Source of the DNA: Bosea vestrisii
Lineage (GTDB): Bacteria; Pseudomonadota; Alphaproteobacteria; Rhizobiales; Beijerinckiaceae
Length of the DNA stretch: 64,000 nt
Direction of reading: 5' to 3'
Assembly: GCF_030144325.1 (NCBI RefSeq)
Contig: NZ_CP126307.1
Coordinates: 2,480,001 to 2,544,000 of the forward strand
Made by a program: the position numbers and the translations under genes. Below are positions 35,372 to 44,303 of the stretch, in pieces. The notes under the pieces were generated by a model that saw only the letters and a list, made by a program, of their open reading frames with translations, had not been told where the DNA came from and ran no database searches. Numbering within the stretch: the first letter of the stretch is position 1; the number at the start of each line of letters is the position of its first letter.

Positions 35372-37103
35372 CGCTGTTCCCTTGGTCGGTATCGCGCCGG
35401 CGAAGCATCGCTTCGCTGACGCCGTGGTTGGTGTTGAGTTCGGCGAAGAGGGCGGCGCATTCGGCTGCGCGCCGGCGCTCGTCCCAATTGCGGGCCGCGG
35501 CCATCACCTTCGACAATTCGAGCACTGCGGCATGCGAGAGCTCGCCGGTGAAGGCGATGGTCAGGCGGCGCAGGACGAGGTCGGCCAGCGTCTCCGGATG
35601 CTCCTCCTCGATGATCCAGGCGATCTCGCCGCGGCCATAGGCTGGCAGCGAGAGCAGAGCCTCGTCGCCGCCTCCGGCAAGCGTGTGTGCGTACTCGACC
35701 GCTCTTGTGCCGTAGCGCGCCAGCAGGCGCTCCGCCGTCTCTCGCGCCCGCCCTGTCGCCTCGGCGAGCCCCTCGATCCAGGCCTGCCGCCGCTCAGATG
35801 CGGGGTAGTCGCGACCACCGCCGATGGCGCTGTGCTCGGTCGCCATTCGGCGCGGAAGGCCCAGTTTGGTCAGGACCATGTCGGCAGCGGCGGCACCGAA
35901 GGCGCGAAAAGTCGTCCATTTTCCGCCGACGAGATTGAGCACCGGCTGGGCTGCGCTCGCAGCTGGGTCGAGCCATTCGCAGCTATGGTCGCGCGAGATG
36001 CTGGCGGTGAGGCTATGGTCGCTGCGCGGCAGCGGCCGCACGCCGGAGAAGCGATAGATCAGCTCGTCCGGCGCGATCGGGATGTCCGGGAAGACCTCGG
36101 CGATCGAGGCCAGGATATAGGCCGCTTCGTCAGGCTCGCAGCGCACCCCGTCCGGCGTCTCGACGCTGATATCGGTCGAGCCCGCCAGCACCTGGCCGAG
36201 ATGCCGGAACAGGATGCAGACGCGGCCTTCGCGATTGGCGAAGTAGATCATCGTCTCGCCGATCGCCTCATAGAGCTTGCGGTTGGCAATGACGAGATGC
36301 GAGCCCTTGGTGCCGCCGATCAGGCGCGGCGCCTTGCCGGCCAGCTCCTGGTTGGTCAGGTCGATCCAGGCGCCGGTGGCGTTGACGATGATCTCGGCGT
36401 CGAGGGTGAAGCGCTCGCCGGTCAGGCTATCCTCGAGCACGGCGCCGCCCGGCTCCAGCCCGACGAGACCGAGATGGTTGAGCGCCAGCGCCTTGGGCGA
36501 GCCCTGCTCGCTGTTGAGGATGAGCTCGACGCCGAGCCGCTCGGGATGGCTGATCCTGGCATCGTAATAGAGCGCGCTGCCGACGATGTCCGAGCGCAGT
36601 GCCGGCCAGCGCCGCCGCGTCTCGCGGCCGCCGAAGAAGCTGTGGCGCGGCACGCCGCTAGCCCGCCCGGCGTAGAGATCGTAGAGGCAGAGACCGAGCT
36701 TGATGATCAGTGCGCCACGGGCGCCAGCCGTCTCCTTTCCGCCGAGGAAGCGACGCACGGCGCCGACCAAGCCGGAGAAGCGGTCGACCACCGGGATCAG
36801 CGTCGGCAGCGGGCTGACGAGATGGGGGGCGTTTGCCAGCAGCAGATTGCGCTCGCGCAGCGATTCTCTCACCAGCGCGAACTCGCCGTTCTCCATATAG
36901 CGCAGGCCGCCATGGATCATCCGCGAGGGCGCGGAGCTCGCACCGCTCATGAAGTCGCCGCGCTCGACCAGCACGACATCGACGCCGTTCAGCGCAAGCT
37001 CGCGGAAGGTGCTGATGCCATTGATGCCACCGCCGATGACGAGCACCTGCACCCGCCCCTTGCGACGCAAGGCATCGATCCGCTCTGCACGATCCTGGGC
37101 CAT
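35313..37103 (-). CDS. GlpD/EryB-like FAD-dependent polyol-phosphate dehydrogenase
   Basis: A 596-residue flavoenzyme of the glycerol-3-phosphate dehydrogenase family. It has the dinucleotide motif VLVIGGGINGISTFRELA, SRMIHGGLRYMENGEFALV, the FAD-closing NATGAWIDLTN, VRPLPRS and LNLVGGKWTTFRAF, plus the C-terminal helical domain. It feeds electrons to quinone at the inner membrane. EryB of erythritol catabolism is a family member with the same kind of neighbours. The last 30 or so residues (after NTNHGVSEAML) lie in the aldolase gene and look like an over-extension. Confidence 0.9.
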   Translation of the reverse strand: MAQDRAERIDALRRKGRVQVLVIGGGINGISTFRELALNGVDVVLVERGDFMSGASSAPSRMIHGGLRYMENGEFALVRESLRERNLLLANAPHLVSPLPTLIPVVDRFSGLVGAVRRFLGGKETAGARGALIIKLGLCLYDLYAGRASGVPRHSFFGGRETRRRWPALRSDIVGSALYYDARISHPERLGVELILNSEQGSPKALALNHLGLVGLEPGGAVLEDSLTGERFTLDAEIIVNATGAWIDLTNQELAGKAPRLIGGTKGSHLVIANRKLYEAIGETMIYFANREGRVCILFRHLGQVLAGSTDISVETPDGVRCEPDEAAYILASIAEVFPDIPIAPDELIYRFSGVRPLPRSDHSLTASISRDHSCEWLDPAASAAQPVLNLVGGKWTTFRAFGAAAADMVLTKLGLPRRMATEHSAIGGGRDYPASERRQAWIEGLAEATGRARETAERLLARYGTRAVEYAHTLAGGGDEALLSLPAYGRGEIAWIIEEEHPETLADLVLRRLTIAFTGELSHAAVLELSKVMAAARNWDERRRAAECAALFAELNTNHGVSEAMLRRRDTDQGNSDVRFEEGPHEPAVPQRQMS

Positions 37104-37122
37104 GACGGTCTCTGGACGTTTC

Positions 37123-38115
37123 TCAGGCTGTCTTGCCGAGGTGCCGCACGATCGCCTCGCCGATGCGCCGCAGTTCCGCGGCCGACAATGCGATCCTGCC
37201 GGCGCCAGCGTTCTCGACGGCCTGCGTCCGGTCGCGGGCGCCGCACAGCGCGTAGGTGATGCCAGGCTGGGCGATGGTCCAGGCGATCACCAGTTGCGCG
37301 AGGGTGGCGTCATTGGCTTCGGCGATCGGACGGATCTCTGCAAGGAAAGCGGCGATGCGCTTCAGGCTCTCAGGCGAAAAGCGCGGATCGTCCTTGCGCA
37401 GGTCGTCGCCGGAGAAGACCCGCTCCGGACCGATCTTGCCGGAGAGCAGGCCGAGCGCCAGCGAGGAGTAGCTCAGCGTCGCAACATCATGCGCCCGGCA
37501 GATCGGCAGCAGCGTCGTCTCGATCTCGCGATCGAGCATGTTGTAGCGCTCCTGGATGGCATCGACCGGGCCGATGGCGAGATAGGCCTTGAGCTCCTCG
37601 GGACTGACATTGCTTACCCCGATCGCCCGGATCGTGCCCTGCCGCTTCAGCTCCAGCAGCGTGGCCATGGTCTCGGCGACCGGCGTCGTCGGGTCCTGCC
37701 AATGGGTGATGTAGAGGTCGATATAGTCGGTGCGCAGGCGGCGCAGGCTCTGCTCGAGCTCATGCAGGATCGAATCGCGCCCGAGATGGCGATGGACGCG
37801 CTGGCCATGCTCGTCGAAGAAATGGTTGCCCTTGTCGGTATGCCAGACGAGGCCGCATTTCGTCGCCAGAACCACCTCGGAACGTCGGCCGGCAATGGCC
37901 TCACCTACGATCTCCTCGGATTTGCCGAGACCGTAGGCCGGCGCGGTGTCGATCAGGCTGACCCCGGCATCGAGCGAGGCGCGGATCGCCTCGACCGCCT
38001 TGGCCTCGTCGGTGCCACCCCACATCCAGCCGCCCATCGCCCAGGTGCCGAGACCGACGGCGCTCGCGCTTACCGCGCTTGTGCCCATCGGGCGCAGTTG
38101 CTGGTTAATTCCCAT
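37123..38115 (-). CDS. Aldo/keto reductase
   Basis: A 330-residue (beta/alpha)8 NADPH oxidoreductase. The catalytic set is visible: Asp/Tyr in LIDTAPAYGLGKSEEIVG, Lys in VVLATKCGLVW and His in YIDLYITHWQDP. It probably reduces or oxidises a sugar or polyol of this pathway. It overlaps the SorC regulator end by 11 bases and precedes the GlpD-like gene by 19. Confidence 0.92.
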   Translation of the reverse strand: MGINQQLRPMGTSAVSASAVGLGTWAMGGWMWGGTDEAKAVEAIRASLDAGVSLIDTAPAYGLGKSEEIVGEAIAGRRSEVVLATKCGLVWHTDKGNHFFDEHGQRVHRHLGRDSILHELEQSLRRLRTDYIDLYITHWQDPTTPVAETMATLLELKRQGTIRAIGVSNVSPEELKAYLAIGPVDAIQERYNMLDREIETTLLPICRAHDVATLSYSSLALGLLSGKIGPERVFSGDDLRKDDPRFSPESLKRIAAFLAEIRPIAEANDATLAQLVIAWTIAQPGITYALCGARDRTQAVENAGAGRIALSAAELRRIGEAIVRHLGKTA

Positions 38116-39088
38116 TGGTTTCGTCCTTCAATACGTCGAGGATCGCGTTGCCGGTCGCTTCGTCGGTCGCCAGCACGTCGAGAAAACCGCCGCGCAGGAC
38201 GCTGGCGGCCGGCGCCGCCTTGCGGGCCCCGGCGCAGACGCCGATCGCCAGCGGGATCGCCTTGAGCTCGTCCAGCGTCAGTCCGATCACGCGCTCGTTG
38301 AGCGGGTAGTCGCAGAGCCGGCCGCGGCGATCGAGCAGATGCGCGACGAGCTCGCCGGCCGCACCCAGCCGCGACAATTCGCTCTCGGTGCCGGGACCGG
38401 TGGCGCGCAGGCTGAGATAGGTCGAGCGGTCGGCCAGGACCGAGCCGATCCCGGTCACAGCGATCGCGGCGTCGCGCGCCCGAGCCAGGACCTCGCGCAC
38501 CGACTGCAGCGAGAGCAAGACGTCGCGCTCCTCGCGCGAGGCAGCGAAGACCGGGGCATGGATCTGGAAGGCCTTGCCCTGGAGCTTGTGGGCGAGCTGC
38601 GCCGCCAGATGGTTCACATCGGTGAAGTATTCGCCCTGGATGCCGCCGGTCGCGGGGACGACGGTGACGTCATAGGCCCGGTTCGGCGCCAGCGCCTGGA
38701 TCATCGCATCGACGCCGCGTCCACCGGAAACGCAAATCGTGTCACCGTCCTTGAGGTTCGACAGCAGGTGTTCGGCCGCCGCCCGGCCCACCGTGGTCAG
38801 GTTGACCTCTTCCTGATCCGAGACCGTCGGCGTGACGATCGCCTCCTTCAGCGCGCCCGCTGCCGCAAGCTCACCTTCGAGCGCGAACAGCGATTGCAGC
38901 GGCGAGCGCACCGAGATCTGCACATAGCCGCGCTCATGCCCCTCCTTGACCAGCCGGTTGACCGTCGGATGCGAGAGGCCGGTGCGCTTGGCGATCTCGG
39001 CCTGGCTGAGGCCCTCCACGTAATGCATCACCAGCACGCGGTGGATCTTCCGCAGCCGCTCGAAATCGTCGTTGGAATGGGAGGCCAT
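38105..39088 (-). CDS. SorC/DeoR-type sugar-binding transcriptional regulator
   Basis: A 327-residue regulator. The N-terminal helix-turn-helix is at about 20-50 (EGLSQAEIAKRTGLSHPTVN). The C-terminal sugar-phosphate-binding domain has DGDTICVSGGRGVDAMIQAL, GIGSVLADRSTYLSL and a late AIGVCAGARKAAP. EryD is of this type. It is encoded inside the operon between permease and reductase, so it likely autoregulates the operon in response to a phosphorylated intermediate. ATG 39088 was chosen because it starts the conserved N-terminus. Confidence 0.92.
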   Translation of the reverse strand: MASHSNDDFERLRKIHRVLVMHYVEGLSQAEIAKRTGLSHPTVNRLVKEGHERGYVQISVRSPLQSLFALEGELAAAGALKEAIVTPTVSDQEEVNLTTVGRAAAEHLLSNLKDGDTICVSGGRGVDAMIQALAPNRAYDVTVVPATGGIQGEYFTDVNHLAAQLAHKLQGKAFQIHAPVFAASREERDVLLSLQSVREVLARARDAAIAVTGIGSVLADRSTYLSLRATGPGTESELSRLGAAGELVAHLLDRRGRLCDYPLNERVIGLTLDELKAIPLAIGVCAGARKAAPAASVLRGGFLDVLATDEATGNAILDVLKDETNGN

Positions 39089-39099
39089 GACGAGCTCGT

Positions 39100-40170
39100 T
39101 CAGCCGGCGCGGACGGCGCCGCGAGCGCGCTTGCGGGTATGGAGCAGGTGGTCGATCGTGACCGCCGCGAGCAGGATCATCCCGCGGATCACGTCCTGCC
39201 AGACCGGCGGCACGTCGAGCAGGGTCAGCGAGCTCGAGACCACCGAGAGCAGCGCGATGCCGAGGATCGCGCCGAGAATGGTACCGGAACCGCCCTTGAG
39301 GCTGGCGCCGCCGATCACCGCCGCGGCGATGATGTTGAGCTCCATGCCGACGCCGAAGGTCGGCGGCGCAGCGCCGAAGCGTGCCATGTAGAGGACCCCG
39401 GCGACGCCGGAAAGGCCTGAGCACAGCACGATGCAGAAGAACTTCACCCGGTTGGTGCGGATGCCCGAATACTGCGCCGCCTTCTCGTTGCTGCCGGTGT
39501 AGAACACCTTCCTGAACACGGTCGCCTTGCGCAGCAGCAGGTCGAAGACCACGACCACGGCGAGGAAGATCAGGATGACGACCGGCACGTCGTAGACCTG
39601 GGCGAAGCCGAGGGAGCGCAGGTCGAGCGGTACCGTGCCCTGGCCGATGAACTTGAAGCCCGGCGGCAGGGAGAACAGCGATAAAGGTCTGCCGTCGGTG
39701 ATGGCGAGGCACAAGCCCCGCACGATCACCATGAAGGCGAGCGAGACGATGAAGGAGTGCAGCCCGATCAGCGTGACGAAGGAAGCCATCGCCACGCCGA
39801 TCAGGGCGCAGGCGACAATGCCGGCGAGGCTCGCCGTCCAGGGATCGATGCCGGCGAGGAACGCGGTGCCGGCGACCACCATGGCAAAGCAGACGACCGA
39901 GCCGACCGAGAGATCGATCGCGCCGACGATCAGCAGGACCGTCATGCCGACCACGACGATGCCCTCGATCGAGAAGGACATCAGCATCGCCCGGAAGTTC
40001 CCCCAGCTCAGGAAATAGGGCGAGGCGAAGCTCATCGCGACGCAGAGCGCCAGGATGATCAGCACCAGGCCGAATTCGCGCATGCTGGCGATGCTGCGCC
40101 AGCCGCCGCTGGTCGCTTCCCGCGCTGCGGTCGGGCGCAGCTCTTCGTCCAATCCGCTGGCCACGCTCAT
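39100..40170 (-). CDS. Sugar ABC permease, RbsC type
   Basis: A 356-residue inner-membrane permease. Family marks are GMTVLLIVGAIDLSVGSVV, the RbsC-type NEKAAQYSGIRTNRVKFFC loop and AAVIGGASLKGGSGTILGAI. Multiple membrane helices are evident after a hydrophilic N-terminus of about 30 residues. It forms a homodimeric channel with the two-domain ATPase encoded upstream. It ends 12 bases before the regulator gene. Confidence 0.92.
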   Translation of the reverse strand: MSVASGLDEELRPTAAREATSGGWRSIASMREFGLVLIILALCVAMSFASPYFLSWGNFRAMLMSFSIEGIVVVGMTVLLIVGAIDLSVGSVVCFAMVVAGTAFLAGIDPWTASLAGIVACALIGVAMASFVTLIGLHSFIVSLAFMVIVRGLCLAITDGRPLSLFSLPPGFKFIGQGTVPLDLRSLGFAQVYDVPVVILIFLAVVVVFDLLLRKATVFRKVFYTGSNEKAAQYSGIRTNRVKFFCIVLCSGLSGVAGVLYMARFGAAPPTFGVGMELNIIAAAVIGGASLKGGSGTILGAILGIALLSVVSSSLTLLDVPPVWQDVIRGMILLAAVTIDHLLHTRKRARGAVRAG

Positions 40171-40227
40171 CTCTCTTCTCGCAGGGCAATTGCTTGAAAG
40201 CGTTCATCGCCGTTGCCGGCAGACTCT

Positions 40228-40357
40228 AGCCCTCCCCCTTGTGGGGGAGGGTTGGGAGGGGGGTGACTGGGTGAGCGGCGTCGCTTGCCTGCTCGCGATC
40301 AGCCTCACAGCTGACTACCCCCCTCTCTAACTCTCCCCCCACAAGGGTGGAGAGGAC
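40228..40357. repeat. REP-like inverted repeat pair B
   Basis: Left hairpin CCCTCCCCCTTGTGGGGGAG then GGTTGGGAGGGGGGTGACT. Right copy inverted: AGCTGACTACCCC then CTCTCCCCCCACAAGGGTGG. It sits between the ATPase and permease genes. Same family as pair C (shared CCCTCCCCCTTGTGGGG). Confidence 0.75.
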
Positions 40358-41858
40358 AGGTCGCGATCGTAAGCCCGGAGGCGAGCCGCATGATCGTTTC
40401 CTCGTTGAGATCCTCGCCCGAAACCTCGCCTGCGACCCTGCCCTCGTGCACGACGAGAACGCGATCGCACAGGCCGATCAGCTCCGGCAGCTCCGACGAG
40501 ATCGCGATGATGCCGGTGCCGCCGCTGGCGAGCTCGCGCAGGATGCGGTGGATCTCGGCCTTGGCGCCGACATCGACGCCGCGCGTCGGCTCGTCCAGGA
40601 TGATCGCCTTCGGGTTGACCGAGAGCAGCTTGGCGAGCGCGACCTTCTGCTGGTTGCCACCGGATAGGGTCGATGCGGCATCGTCGAGCGAGCCGCGCTT
40701 CAGGCGGAGCTGGTCGGCGAGGCTCTTCGCCTGCGCCTGTTCCTTGGCCCGGCTGACGAAGCCGGCAGCCGAGACGCGGTGGATGTCCAGTGCCGAGATG
40801 TTCATCGCGATCGGCAGGTCGACGAAGACGCCGGCACCCTTGCGATCCTCGGAGAGGTAGACGATGCCGTTGGCGATGCTTTGCGCATAGCTCTTCGGCG
40901 TCACCTCGCTGCCCTCGAACACGATCTTGCCCGCGGTCAGCCGGCTGAGGCCGCAGATGCCAAGCGCGATCTCGGTCCGGCCAGCGCCGATCAGGCCGGC
41001 GATGCCGAGGACCTCGCCGCGGCGCAATTCGAAGGAGACGTCGCGGACGCGGTCGCCGTCACTGAGACCGCCGACCGACATCAGGACCGGCGCCGTGGCG
41101 CTGCCGGGATTCTTCGGCGGGAAGATGTCGCCGAGATGCCGACCGACCATGCGCCGGACGATCTCCTCCTGCGTGGTGGTCGCGACCTCTTCGGTGCAGA
41201 TATAGCGCCCGTCGCGGAGCACGCTGATCCGGTCGCAATGGGCGAAGACCTCGGCCATGCGGTGGCTGATATAGATGATGCTGATGCCGCGCGCCTTGAG
41301 CTGCGCGATGATCCCGAACAATTTGCCGGCTTCGCGCTCGGTCAGCGCCGCGGTCGGCTCGTCCAGGATCAGGATCGAGCAGTCGAGCGCCAGCGCCTTG
41401 GCGATCTCGACGATCTGCTGCTCCGAGATCGAGAGCTCGCCGACCAGCGCCTGCGGATCGATCTCAGCGAGCGAGGCGAGGACCTGGTCGGCCCGGCGGC
41501 GCAAATCGCGATAATCCATCAGCCAGGCGCGCCGGCTGTTGGTCGCCGCCATCGAGATGTTCTCGGCGACCGTGATGTCCGGGCAGAGCGCGATCTCCTG
41601 ATGCACCAGCCCGATGCCGAGCTCATGCGCCTTCTGCGGCGAGGCGATCTCGACGGGGCGGCCATCGACGAGGATCTCGCCTCCGTCGGGTCTCAGGATG
41701 CCGTCGATAATATTCATCAGCGTCGACTTGCCGGCGCCGTTCTCGCCCATCAGCGCATGCACCTCGCCCTTGCGTAGCGAGAAGCTGACGCCGTCGAGCG
41801 CACGCACCGGGCCGAAATTCTTGCTGACGCTGCGGACTTCGAGAGCGAGAGGCTGCAT
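40305..41858 (-). CDS. Sugar ABC transporter ATPase, RbsA type (two ABC domains)
   Basis: A 517-residue protein with two ABC cassettes. The first has Walker A GENGAGKST, signature LSISEQQIVEIAKAL and Walker B ILILDEPTAALTE. The second has a degenerate Walker A (GLIGAGRTE), signature STLSGGNQQKVALAKLL and Walker B AIILDEPTRGVDV, as usual for RbsA/MglA. Start ATG 41858 gives the expected MQPLALEVRSVSKNFG. The final 18 or so residues (TCPLHPCGG...) are encoded by the REP-like repeat B, which supplies the stop; the native end was probably near the LASGL block. Confidence 0.92.
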   Translation of the reverse strand: MQPLALEVRSVSKNFGPVRALDGVSFSLRKGEVHALMGENGAGKSTLMNIIDGILRPDGGEILVDGRPVEIASPQKAHELGIGLVHQEIALCPDITVAENISMAATNSRRAWLMDYRDLRRRADQVLASLAEIDPQALVGELSISEQQIVEIAKALALDCSILILDEPTAALTEREAGKLFGIIAQLKARGISIIYISHRMAEVFAHCDRISVLRDGRYICTEEVATTTQEEIVRRMVGRHLGDIFPPKNPGSATAPVLMSVGGLSDGDRVRDVSFELRRGEVLGIAGLIGAGRTEIALGICGLSRLTAGKIVFEGSEVTPKSYAQSIANGIVYLSEDRKGAGVFVDLPIAMNISALDIHRVSAAGFVSRAKEQAQAKSLADQLRLKRGSLDDAASTLSGGNQQKVALAKLLSVNPKAIILDEPTRGVDVGAKAEIHRILRELASGGTGIIAISSELPELIGLCDRVLVVHEGRVAGEVSGEDLNEETIMRLASGLTIATCPLHPCGGRVREGGSQL

Positions 41859-41925
41859 GGCTCGGCTCGGCGCGAGGGAAGAGATCGGCGGAGCGCAGCG
41901 CGCTCCGCCGGGAGAGGGGTCAAGC

Positions 41926-42972
41926 TTATTCCTTGATGCCCTTGGTGCCACGACGCTTCAGATAGGCGTCCCAGTAGAAGTCGTCGGCATTGTCCTTGGT
42001 AACCACCGCAAAGCCGTTGTCGACGAAGGGCACGCCCATCGGGTTGAAGCCCGAGCGCTTGTAATCGTTCATAGGGTCGATCAGCTCGGGATGGGCCGCC
42101 ATGAACAGCAGCATGAAGCCCATATAGCCCTGCATGCCCTGGTTCGGGTTGATCGCGCCGAAGACCTGGCCGCTCTTGATCATGTCGAGGATCTTGCCGT
42201 TCACGTCGGCGTTCATGACCTTGATCTTGCCGCCGAGCTCCTGCGCCGCCTGCGCCGCGCCGAGGGCGGAATTGGCCTCCGGCATGAACAGCGCGCCGAG
42301 ATTGGGATTGGCCTGCGCCATGCTCAGCGCGGCGTTGTAAGCCTTGGTCGGATCCTGGTTCGAAGGAGCGCGGGCGACCAGCTTGATCCCCGGATGCTTC
42401 TCGCCCATCCGCTTGACGAAGGCGGCGACGCGCCGGTCGTGATTGTCCTGGCCGGGGTTCTCGAGAATGCCGTACTCGCCCTTGCCGCCCATCGCCTTGG
42501 CGATCACGTCGGCGGCATAGGAGCCCTCGCGATCATTGTCGGAGGTGACGTAGGAGACGCGCTTGCTGTTCGGCGAGTCGGCCGCGAAGGTCACGACCGG
42601 AACGCCGGATGCGGTCGCCCGGTTGATCGGCTCGATGAACGGGTCCGAGTTCATCGGGTGGACCAGGATGCCGGCCGGCTTCTTCGCCAGGATCTGGTCG
42701 AAGCTCGCGATCTGCTTGGTGACGTCGTATTCCGGCGTGCCGGTGTAGGCGGTCTTGCAGCCGAGCGACTGCGCCGCCTGCTTGAACATCTCGTAGACGG
42801 GGAACCAGTATTCCACCCCCGAGACCATCACGTTCATGTAGTAGGTTTCGCCTTCCTTGCAGCGAAACTGCGCCGGGGTCTGCGCTGTCGCGCCATGTCC
42901 CAGAGCGAGCGACAGGCCGAGGCCCGCAGCAACCGTCAGCGTCAGATTACGAGCCAGTGCCTTGATGCGCAT
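41926..42972 (-). CDS. Periplasmic sugar-binding protein, RbsB type
   Basis: A 348-residue periplasmic protein. The signal peptide runs to about residue 31 (ending GATAQT). A pentose/hexose-binding fold follows, with YYMNVMVSGVEYWFPVYEMF, ILVHPMNSDPFIEPINRA, SYVTSDNDREGSYAADV and FGAINPNQGMQGYMGF. It is first gene of the polyol operon, behind a GGAGGGG site. It likely binds a polyol or sugar; ligand unknown. Confidence 0.92.
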   Translation of the reverse strand: MRIKALARNLTLTVAAGLGLSLALGHGATAQTPAQFRCKEGETYYMNVMVSGVEYWFPVYEMFKQAAQSLGCKTAYTGTPEYDVTKQIASFDQILAKKPAGILVHPMNSDPFIEPINRATASGVPVVTFAADSPNSKRVSYVTSDNDREGSYAADVIAKAMGGKGEYGILENPGQDNHDRRVAAFVKRMGEKHPGIKLVARAPSNQDPTKAYNAALSMAQANPNLGALFMPEANSALGAAQAAQELGGKIKVMNADVNGKILDMIKSGQVFGAINPNQGMQGYMGFMLLFMAAHPELIDPMNDYKRSGFNPMGVPFVDNGFAVVTKDNADDFYWDAYLKRRGTKGIKE

Positions 42973-43028
42973 GTTTCCCCTCCAGAGCTTGACGCTGGAC
43001 CGATCTCCGGCGTCGTCATGACCAGCTT

Positions 43029-43052
43029 GAAATTTATTTCATATACTGGTAT
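43029..43052. promoter_or_regulatory. Candidate SorC operators upstream of polyol operon
   Basis: Within an AT-rich patch 57-80 bases upstream of the binding-protein start lie two dyads: GAAAT-TT-ATTTC (43029-43040) and ATAC-TG-GTAT (43043-43052). The regulator encoded in the operon is the likely user. Binding is inferred. Confidence 0.4.
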
Positions 43053-43202
43053 CTATTTCTAATAGGGGTATGACGATGCCTCCGGCGTGTCAAGCGACAC
43101 GTCGCAATCAGGTTCTGAGCAGGTCGAAGTCTGGAATGGGATCGCGCCGACCCGCCAACATCGTCGGGGCCGCGAGCAGCCAGCGCGTCGGGCGCCCCCG
43201 CT

Positions 43203-44204
43203 CTACTTCACCACGAAGCCATGCGCGAACGGGTCGCGGTCGTCGATGAAGATGGTGTTGTAGCCGGTCATCCGGGCCCAGCCGGCGATCGAGGGGATGA
43301 TCGCCTGGCGGTTCGCGACCGTCGTCGCCGCTTCGACCCGGCCCTTGAACAGTGAGCCGATGATCGATTCATGTACGAACTCGTCGCCGACCTTGAGCTT
43401 GCCCTTGGCGGCGAGCTGCGCCATCCGCGCCGAGGTGCCGGTGCCGCAGGGCGAACGATCGATCGCCTTCTCGCCATAGAACACCGCGTTGCGGGCATGG
43501 GCGCCATCCTGCGTCGCCTTGCCGGTCCACTGGATATGGGAGAGGCCCTGGATTTCCGGGTGCTCCGGATGGACGAACTCGTATTTGGCGTTCAGCGCCG
43601 CCCGCAGCTTCGGCGACCAGCCGACGAGCTCGCCGGCCGTATGATCGGCCATATCCAGGAAGTTCTTCTGCGGCTCGACGATCGCATAGAAATTGCCGCC
43701 ATAGGCGACGTCGACCACGATCTCGCCGAGGCCCTCGACCTCGGCGGTCAGGCCTTCCGCGTAGAGGAAGCCCGGGACGTTGGTGAGACGGACCTCCTCG
43801 ACGAAGCGACCCTCCTGGCGATAGCTGATGTCGACCTTGCCAGCCGGCGCGTCGATCGAGAGCCTGCCCGGCTCGCGCGGCGTGATCAGCCCGTTCTCGA
43901 TGCCCATGGTGATCGTGCCGATCGTGCCATGGCCGCACATCGGCAGACAGCCGGAGGTCTCGATGAACAGCACGCCGACATCGCAATCGGGCCGTGTCGG
44001 CGGATAGAGGATCGAGCCCGACATCATGTCGTGCCCGCGCGGCTCGAACATCAGGCCGGTGCGGATCCAGTCGAACTCGCGCAGGAAATGGGCGCGCTTC
44101 TCCAGCATGGTCGCGCCCTCGAGGCGCGGGCCGCCGCCCGAGACCAGCCGGACCGGATTGCCGCAAGTATGACCGTCAATGCAGGAGAAGGTATGGCTGG
44201 CCAT
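43203..44204 (-). CDS. 4-hydroxyproline 2-epimerase / proline racemase family
   Basis: A 333-residue PLP-independent epimerase of the proline racemase fold. Both catalytic cysteines are present: MCGHGTIG (about residue 91) and RSPCGTGTSARMAQL (about 253). It starts FSCIDGHTCGNPVRLV. With Cys at both sites it should epimerise trans-4-hydroxy-L-proline to the cis-D form, or racemise proline, rather than dehydrate trans-3-hydroxyproline. It is divergent from the Ldh-family oxidoreductase; the DHDPS-family gene 1.3 kb away supports a hydroxyproline route. Confidence 0.92.
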   Translation of the reverse strand: MASHTFSCIDGHTCGNPVRLVSGGGPRLEGATMLEKRAHFLREFDWIRTGLMFEPRGHDMMSGSILYPPTRPDCDVGVLFIETSGCLPMCGHGTIGTITMGIENGLITPREPGRLSIDAPAGKVDISYRQEGRFVEEVRLTNVPGFLYAEGLTAEVEGLGEIVVDVAYGGNFYAIVEPQKNFLDMADHTAGELVGWSPKLRAALNAKYEFVHPEHPEIQGLSHIQWTGKATQDGAHARNAVFYGEKAIDRSPCGTGTSARMAQLAAKGKLKVGDEFVHESIIGSLFKGRVEAATTVANRQAIIPSIAGWARMTGYNTIFIDDRDPFAHGFVVK

Positions 44205-44261
44205 GGTTCAGAACTTTCCTGAGATGCGCAAAGCCTGCTTGAAGTCGTGTCGGCTTTTTGA

Positions 44262-44274
44262 ATACAGCAAGTAT
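44262..44274. promoter_or_regulatory. Dyad between epimerase and oxidoreductase genes
   Basis: ATAC-AGCAA-GTAT is an inverted repeat in the 99-base divergent gap. It may be an operator controlling both genes; it differs from the TTGTCGACA sites of the neighbouring GntR gene. Confidence 0.3.
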
Positions 44275-44303
44275 GCAGATTTGCAACGAGCGGGAAGCGC
44301 GCC

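Noticed and set aside
35286..37259. 657-codon plus-strand frame opposite the GlpD-like gene
   Set aside because: The minus strand carries a complete flavoenzyme with all motifs; the plus frame has none and no ribosome site.
39089..40207. Minus-strand extension that would fuse the SorC regulator to upstream sequence (700 codons)
   Set aside because: The upstream part is the permease gene read in another frame; the regulator has a normal start at 39088.
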